64,000 nucleotides of DNA. Origin: an uncultured bacterium (lineage in GTDB: Bacteria > Cyanobacteriota > Vampirovibrionia > Gastranaerophilales > Gastranaerophilaceae). The stretch spans positions 1 through 64,000 of the forward strand of contig CASFPN010000016.1 of NCBI GenBank assembly GCA_949296425.1, in the 5' to 3' direction. The notes under the pieces are model-generated. The model made no database searches and had not been told where the DNA came from. It was given only the letters and a program-made list of their open reading frames with translations. Both the position numbers and the translations under genes were made by a program. Positions 59,883 through 64,000 of this stretch are shown here, piece by piece; position 1 is the first letter of the stretch; every line of letters starts with the position of its first letter.

Positions 59883-60026
59883 ATGAACGATTTAAAAATA
59901 AAAGAAATCTCGCGTTTTACTGAAAATGGTATTGAAAAAACTCGTCTAATTATCTGCGAAAGCGGCAAAGACACCGAAATTATCCTTGAAGGCGACGGCA
60001 AACTAAAAACAGCTGTTGAAGTCTAA
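59883..60026 (+). CDS. 47-residue protein
   Basis: MNDLKIKEISRFTENGIEKT then RLIICESGKDTEIILEGDGK. AAAGGGA lies 10 nt before the ATG and a strong hairpin (60048-60080) ends the unit, so it looks like a true small gene. Predicted small beta sheet, unknown family. Confidence 0.55.
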   Translation: MNDLKIKEISRFTENGIEKTRLIICESGKDTEIILEGDGKLKTAVEV

Positions 60027-60047
60027 ATCCAAATCTTATTTGTATAC

Positions 60048-60083
60048 TTAATTATACCGAACAGGTTTCGGTATAATTAAATT
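60048..60083. terminator. Bidirectional hairpin terminator
   Basis: TTAATTATACCGAA and TTCGGTATAATTAA, 14-bp perfect stem around a 5-nt loop, between the 47-aa gene and the convergent exported protein gene. Confidence 0.75.
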
Positions 60084-60128
60084 TGAGAAATAAATCTTAT
60101 TTACGGGACTTGTATATGAGTACCGAAT

Positions 60129-60758
60129 TTATTGTTTTAAAGAATTTATATTATTGTCACGAATTTCAGACTCAATAATCAATTTTTTCGGGATATTAAA
60201 ATTACTGCCGTTATCAAACGAGTCAAGTTGGATTCCTGGAAATTCCTGCATTGTCTGTGGAATAACATCATCATAAATAATAGATTCCGATCTGTTAACA
60301 ACAGCAGAAATACCCTCTCCCTGATTCATATTTTGGTATTTTGAACTTACCTGATGTTCCTGTTTGGGAGCTGTTTCGATAAAGTCAAGTAAAAATTTGG
60401 AATCTTTTGCAATAACACCGTTTGCAGGTGCTTTTGTTTTAGAATCAATCATACCGACAAATTTAGCCGGGTAATTACCGTTAATCTGAAAAACTTCGTT
60501 ATGAAAATTTTGGAACTTCACCGGCATAAAAACAAATGTAGAATTGGATACATCCATAATCTGACCTAATACATAGTATCCTTCATGCAGCATTATACCA
60601 TCATCCAGCTGCACATTGGATAGAATTTTAATAAGCAGAGTTTTAGATGGATTTTTTATAGAAAAATCCTGCAGAGTTTGTACCGGAGTTGTCTTTGCAA
60701 ACGCGGGCTGGATAGCAAATCCAACTAATAATGCCAATGTAAATAATATTTTTTTCAT
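60129..60758 (-). CDS. Exported protein, paralog of the next gene
   Basis: 209 aa from the ATG at 60758 (MKKILFTLALLVGFAIQPAF), with GGAG 9 nt upstream; the ATG at 60773 contains that RBS and is rejected. After the signal peptide come VQTLQDFSIKNPSKTLLIKI, LHEGYYVLGQIMDV and GNYPAKFVG, which align with the neighbour gene. Probably a periplasmic beta protein. Unknown function. Confidence 0.75.
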   Translation of the reverse strand: MKKILFTLALLVGFAIQPAFAKTTPVQTLQDFSIKNPSKTLLIKILSNVQLDDGIMLHEGYYVLGQIMDVSNSTFVFMPVKFQNFHNEVFQINGNYPAKFVGMIDSKTKAPANGVIAKDSKFLLDFIETAPKQEHQVSSKYQNMNQGEGISAVVNRSESIIYDDVIPQTMQEFPGIQLDSFDNGSNFNIPKKLIIESEIRDNNINSLKQ

Positions 60759-60827
60759 AACATTTTTCTCCATATCAGGATAATAACATAATTTAAAAAA
60801 TCAGTCAATCAAAATACACTATATAGT

Positions 60828-61559
60828 TTAGTTTTCAGTTCTTATCGAATTTGTATCTTTAAGCAGTTCCGGATTTACTTCTGACGGTATAGAATCAGTA
60901 TTATTTTTATATCCTTTTTGTGTCTGCGGATTAACATTCGGAGTCAACTCTTTATATTCGTAATTAGGCTCCTCGTCATCTTCTTCCGGCTCATTTTTGG
61001 CTTTAAAGTTAAGCAAAAACACCTGATCTTTAGGTATAACAATCTCTCCGCCTTTTTCAATGTAAGAAAACGGAGAGTCCTCATATACTGCATTAACACT
61101 TGATTTAAAACGGTTATCTTTTTCATTTTTTACAGCACCTTCTATCGCACTGTACCCCATTGAAAGCCCTTTTACAAAATAATTTCCTACTGTTAGCGCT
61201 GCTGATTTTGCAAATTCTCCTTTTTTAAACTTTGTAGTATATTTTGCCGGATAATAACCGTTAATTTCTACAACTTTGCCGCTTTCATCTTTATAGGACA
61301 AAGGAACAAATTTAAAATTTGCGTTTCTTTTTAATCTTTTCGGACTTTTTACGTCAACAATCTGCCCTTTAATAACACATCCGCTTTTCACAAGTGTTTC
61401 TTCATCAAAGCTCAAATCATCCAGAGTTTTTACGGAAAAATATTCCGGAGGATTTTCCGTAGTAAAATCACTTAAAGCCTGGACTCTAATAGTTGCAGCG
61501 CTTGCCGGCTGAACAAAACAACACATTATTAACACGAATAAAATTAAAACTTTTTTCAT
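60828..61559 (-). CDS. Exported protein, tandem paralog
   Basis: 243 aa. Signal peptide MKKVLILFVLIMCCFVQPASA. The block VQALSDFTTENPPEYFSVKT, KSGCVIKGQIVDV and NGYYPAKYT parallels the downstream gene, followed by an acidic Pro/Asn-rich tail (NEPEEDDEEPNYEYKELTPN). The two arose by tandem duplication and lie 70 bp apart on one strand, so they are likely co-expressed. No known family. Confidence 0.75.
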   Translation of the reverse strand: MKKVLILFVLIMCCFVQPASAATIRVQALSDFTTENPPEYFSVKTLDDLSFDEETLVKSGCVIKGQIVDVKSPKRLKRNANFKFVPLSYKDESGKVVEINGYYPAKYTTKFKKGEFAKSAALTVGNYFVKGLSMGYSAIEGAVKNEKDNRFKSSVNAVYEDSPFSYIEKGGEIVIPKDQVFLLNFKAKNEPEEDDEEPNYEYKELTPNVNPQTQKGYKNNTDSIPSEVNPELLKDTNSIRTEN

Positions 61560-61593
61560 TGTGACCCCGCTTTCTACTTATTCCGAGAATATA

Positions 61594-64000
61594 TTATTTA
61601 ATCGCGTTTGTCAATATTGGTTTAAGATACCGGCCTGTGTAAGAATTTTTACATTTTGCAACTTGTGCAGGCGCCCCTTGCGCTATAATCTGACCTCCGC
61701 CAATACCGCCTTCAGGGCCTAAATCAATTATATGATCCGCAATTTTTATAAAATCCAGATTATGCTCGATAACGAGAATTGTATTTCCTTGATCGGCAAG
61801 TTTCTGAAGAATTTTAATAAGTTTATCCAAATCATACCAGTGCAGACCAACAGACGGTTCATCCAGAAGATATAATGTTTTGCCGGTTGAACGCTTATTT
61901 AATTCAGATGCAAGCTTAATTCTCTGCGCCTCTCCGCCTGACAGTGTTGTTGCACTCTGACCCAATTTCATATAATCAAGCCCTACATCATTAAGTGTTT
62001 GAAGTTTATTTTTAATTGATGGAATACTGTCAAAAAATTCAAGAGCTTCTTTTACGCTCATATCGAGAACATCAGAAATTGTTTTCCCTTTATATTTGAC
62101 TTCCAGAGTTTCTCTGTTGTAACGTTTTCCTTTGCATACATCGCATTTTACATATACGTCTGACAAGAAGTTCATTTCAATTTTAATCAAGCCGTCACCC
62201 TTGCAGGCTTCACACCGTCCGCCTTTAACATTAAAACTAAACCTTCCGGGTTTGTAGCCTCTTAATTTTGCCTCATTTGTCTTTGAATAAAGTTCTCTTA
62301 TGTGAGTGAACAAATCTGTATATGTAGCCGGGTTTGAACGCGGCGTTCTGCCGATTGGCGACTGGTCTATATCAATAATCTTATCAATATGTTCAAATCC
62401 TGTAATTTCATCCACTCCTTGAGGCTTGGGTTTATTTCCGCGCAGTTTATGAACGGCATATTCATAAATCAAATCCTGCATTAAAGAAGATTTTCCCGAC
62501 CCTGAAACACCAGTAAGGCATACAATTTTACCGAGCGGAATATCAACATCAATATTTTTAAGATTGTTTATATGCGCATTTTTTACATGTAAAAAGTGTC
62601 CGTTGCCTTCTCTGACTTTTTCCGGAACAGGAATATATTTTTCACCGCTTAAATATTTTCCTGTTATTGAAGCCTTAGCTTTAATAATATCATCTACACT
62701 ACCGCAGGCAATAACTTTTCCGCCGTTAATACCGGCTTTGGGGCCAATATCAACAATATAGTCAGCATTTCTAATGGTATCTTCATCATGCTCGACAACA
62801 ATAAGAGTGTTACCTAAATTTCTTAATTTTATAAGCGTCTTAATTAATCTGTCGTTATCTCTCTGATGCAGCCCGATTGAAGGTTCATCAAGAACATACA
62901 AAACCCCTGAAAGGCCGCTTCCTATTTGAGTCGCTAGTCTTATTCTCTGCGCCTCTCCACCGGATAAAGTTCCTGCTCTGCGAGCAAGATTAAGATAGCT
63001 TAAACCCACATCTTTTAAAAATCTCAAACGGGCACGAATTTCATCAAGAATTTGTTTTGCAATATGTAGTTGAAATTCACTCAGCTCAAGGTACAAATCA
63101 GATATAAATTCCAGTTCGTCATCAATAGACATCAGGGTAAATTCATAAATATTCTTATCTTTTATTGTTACTGCGAGCGGAAAAGGTTTTAATCTGGCTC
63201 CTTTACATGCCGGGCAGGGGGTAGTTGTCATGTATTTTTCAATTTCTTCCCGCCAGTATTCACCGTTTGATTCGTTATAACGTTTTTCCAGATACGGAAT
63301 TACACCGTCAAATCTTCTGTACTTTGTTTCGTAACGGTGTGTTCCGAAACGCATTACAGTAAGTTTGATAATGTCATCACTTCCGTAAAGAATAATTTTT
63401 TGTTCTTCTTCTGACAAGTTTTCAAACGGTTTGTCCATATCAATTCCGAAATGTGAACAAACGGATTTTAAAACATCTTCGTAATAATTTGTGGAAGTCT
63501 TTGACCACGGATAAATCGCACCGTCTTTCAACGATTTTTTTCTGTCTGGAACTATTAAATCAGGATCAATAACAAAATCCGCCCCGAGTCCAGAGCATCT
63601 GTCACACGCACCATAAGGAGCGTTAAAAGAAAAAATCCTCGGAGCAAGTTCTTCAAAACTCAAATTACATTTCGGACAGGCAAGCTTTTCGCTATATATT
63701 ATCTCTTTATTTCCAATTACGTCAACAACAGCAATTCCATCTGCTTTTTTCAATGCAATTTGAACACTATCTGCAATACGTGACTGAGCGGATTCTTTTA
63801 CCACAATTCTGTCAACAACAACATGGATTGTATGCTTTTTATTCTTTTCAAGTTCAATTTCATCTTCATCAAGATTATAAATCTCTCCGTCAACTTTTAC
63901 ACGCACAAATCCTTCCTGCCTTAATTCCTCAAAAGTTGATGAGAATTCTCCTTTTTTACCTCTTGCAATAGGCGCCAAAATTTGAATTTTTGTTCCTTCA
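61594..64000 (-). CDS. uvrA: Excinuclease ABC subunit A, 5' end outside window
   Basis: 802 residues visible; the N-terminal Walker A lies beyond the edge and the frame is open there. Present are the zinc-finger regions (CPKC, then CDRC; CPAC; CEAC, then CDVC), two ABC signatures (TLSGGEAQRIRL and TTLSGGEAQRIKLAS), the second Walker A (LTGVSGSGKSSLM) and two Walker B/H-loop sets (YVLDEPSIGLHQRDN, LVIEHNLDF). Damage recognition in nucleotide excision repair. Confidence 0.97.
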   Translation of the reverse strand, partial: EGTKIQILAPIARGKKGEFSSTFEELRQEGFVRVKVDGEIYNLDEDEIELEKNKKHTIHVVVDRIVVKESAQSRIADSVQIALKKADGIAVVDVIGNKEIIYSEKLACPKCNLSFEELAPRIFSFNAPYGACDRCSGLGADFVIDPDLIVPDRKKSLKDGAIYPWSKTSTNYYEDVLKSVCSHFGIDMDKPFENLSEEEQKIILYGSDDIIKLTVMRFGTHRYETKYRRFDGVIPYLEKRYNESNGEYWREEIEKYMTTTPCPACKGARLKPFPLAVTIKDKNIYEFTLMSIDDELEFISDLYLELSEFQLHIAKQILDEIRARLRFLKDVGLSYLNLARRAGTLSGGEAQRIRLATQIGSGLSGVLYVLDEPSIGLHQRDNDRLIKTLIKLRNLGNTLIVVEHDEDTIRNADYIVDIGPKAGINGGKVIACGSVDDIIKAKASITGKYLSGEKYIPVPEKVREGNGHFLHVKNAHINNLKNIDVDIPLGKIVCLTGVSGSGKSSLMQDLIYEYAVHKLRGNKPKPQGVDEITGFEHIDKIIDIDQSPIGRTPRSNPATYTDLFTHIRELYSKTNEAKLRGYKPGRFSFNVKGGRCEACKGDGLIKIEMNFLSDVYVKCDVCKGKRYNRETLEVKYKGKTISDVLDMSVKEALEFFDSIPSIKNKLQTLNDVGLDYMKLGQSATTLSGGEAQRIKLASELNKRSTGKTLYLLDEPSVGLHWYDLDKLIKILQKLADQGNTILVIEHNLDFIKIADHIIDLGPEGGIGGGQIIAQGAPAQVAKCKNSYTGRYLKPILTNAIK

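Overview
The window is AT-rich bacterial chromosome. It most resembles the non-photosynthetic gut relatives of cyanobacteria (Candidatus Gastranaerophilales / Melainabacteria). The pointers are a prepilin with the AAFTLAEILITLGIIGVVAA N-terminus and a GWKIPDYYP tail, a DUF3326 protein of cyanobacterial type, an HTH-only LuxR protein, ATP-type PEP carboxykinase, and several proteins with an early SFTGK-like motif. The lineage is an inference from protein style, not from a marker-gene tree.

Layout. 1-6.4 kb: a partial large prepilin gene with an 11-G tract in its 5' end, two coupled unknown proteins, nadC-nadB and a small membrane protein, all on the minus strand. 6.6-12.1 kb: a NarL-type response regulator, a SulP transporter, an ankyrin protein, a charged helical protein, pckA, and a guanidine-I riboswitch in front of a Gdx exporter. 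12.2-20.3 kb: accessory genes comprising a frameshifted DUF262 protein, two large helical proteins (one with a C-terminal cysteine-peptidase-like domain and a broken 5' end), an acetyltransferase and a HAD phosphatase. A 52-bp repeat and paralog debris accompany the large helical proteins.

20,467-37,633: an integrated element of about 17 kb sits in the 3' half of the initiator tRNA gene, bounded by a perfect 45-bp repeat. Its recombination and replication module is a primase-like protein, a P-loop helicase-like protein, an excisionase and a tyrosine integrase. Its cargo is a defence island: a SinI-like restriction enzyme with a C5 methyltransferase, AbiH, a TIR protein, and a four-gene overlapping operon. 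That operon encodes a membrane NACHT-like NTPase, an unknown protein, a protein starting KIRNGFVTNSSST, and a radical SAM/SPASM enzyme with an unusual CX7CX6C cluster motif. I consider this operon the best candidate for an undescribed system.

37.7-64 kb: mostly core genes, namely amiC, murI (no standard start codon), DUF3326, clpP, a 5-FTHF cyclo-ligase, two cobO copies, tuf, nusA, rimP, rpsB, tsf and partial uvrA. Small insertions interrupt them. A second prepilin gene carries a 10-G tract. A four-helix-bundle gene between inverted repeats lies between rimP and nusA. A toxin-antitoxin-like pair lies between 160-bp direct repeats. As read here, both prepilin genes are out of frame from their best ATG, which suggests phase-variable pili or homopolymer sequencing error.
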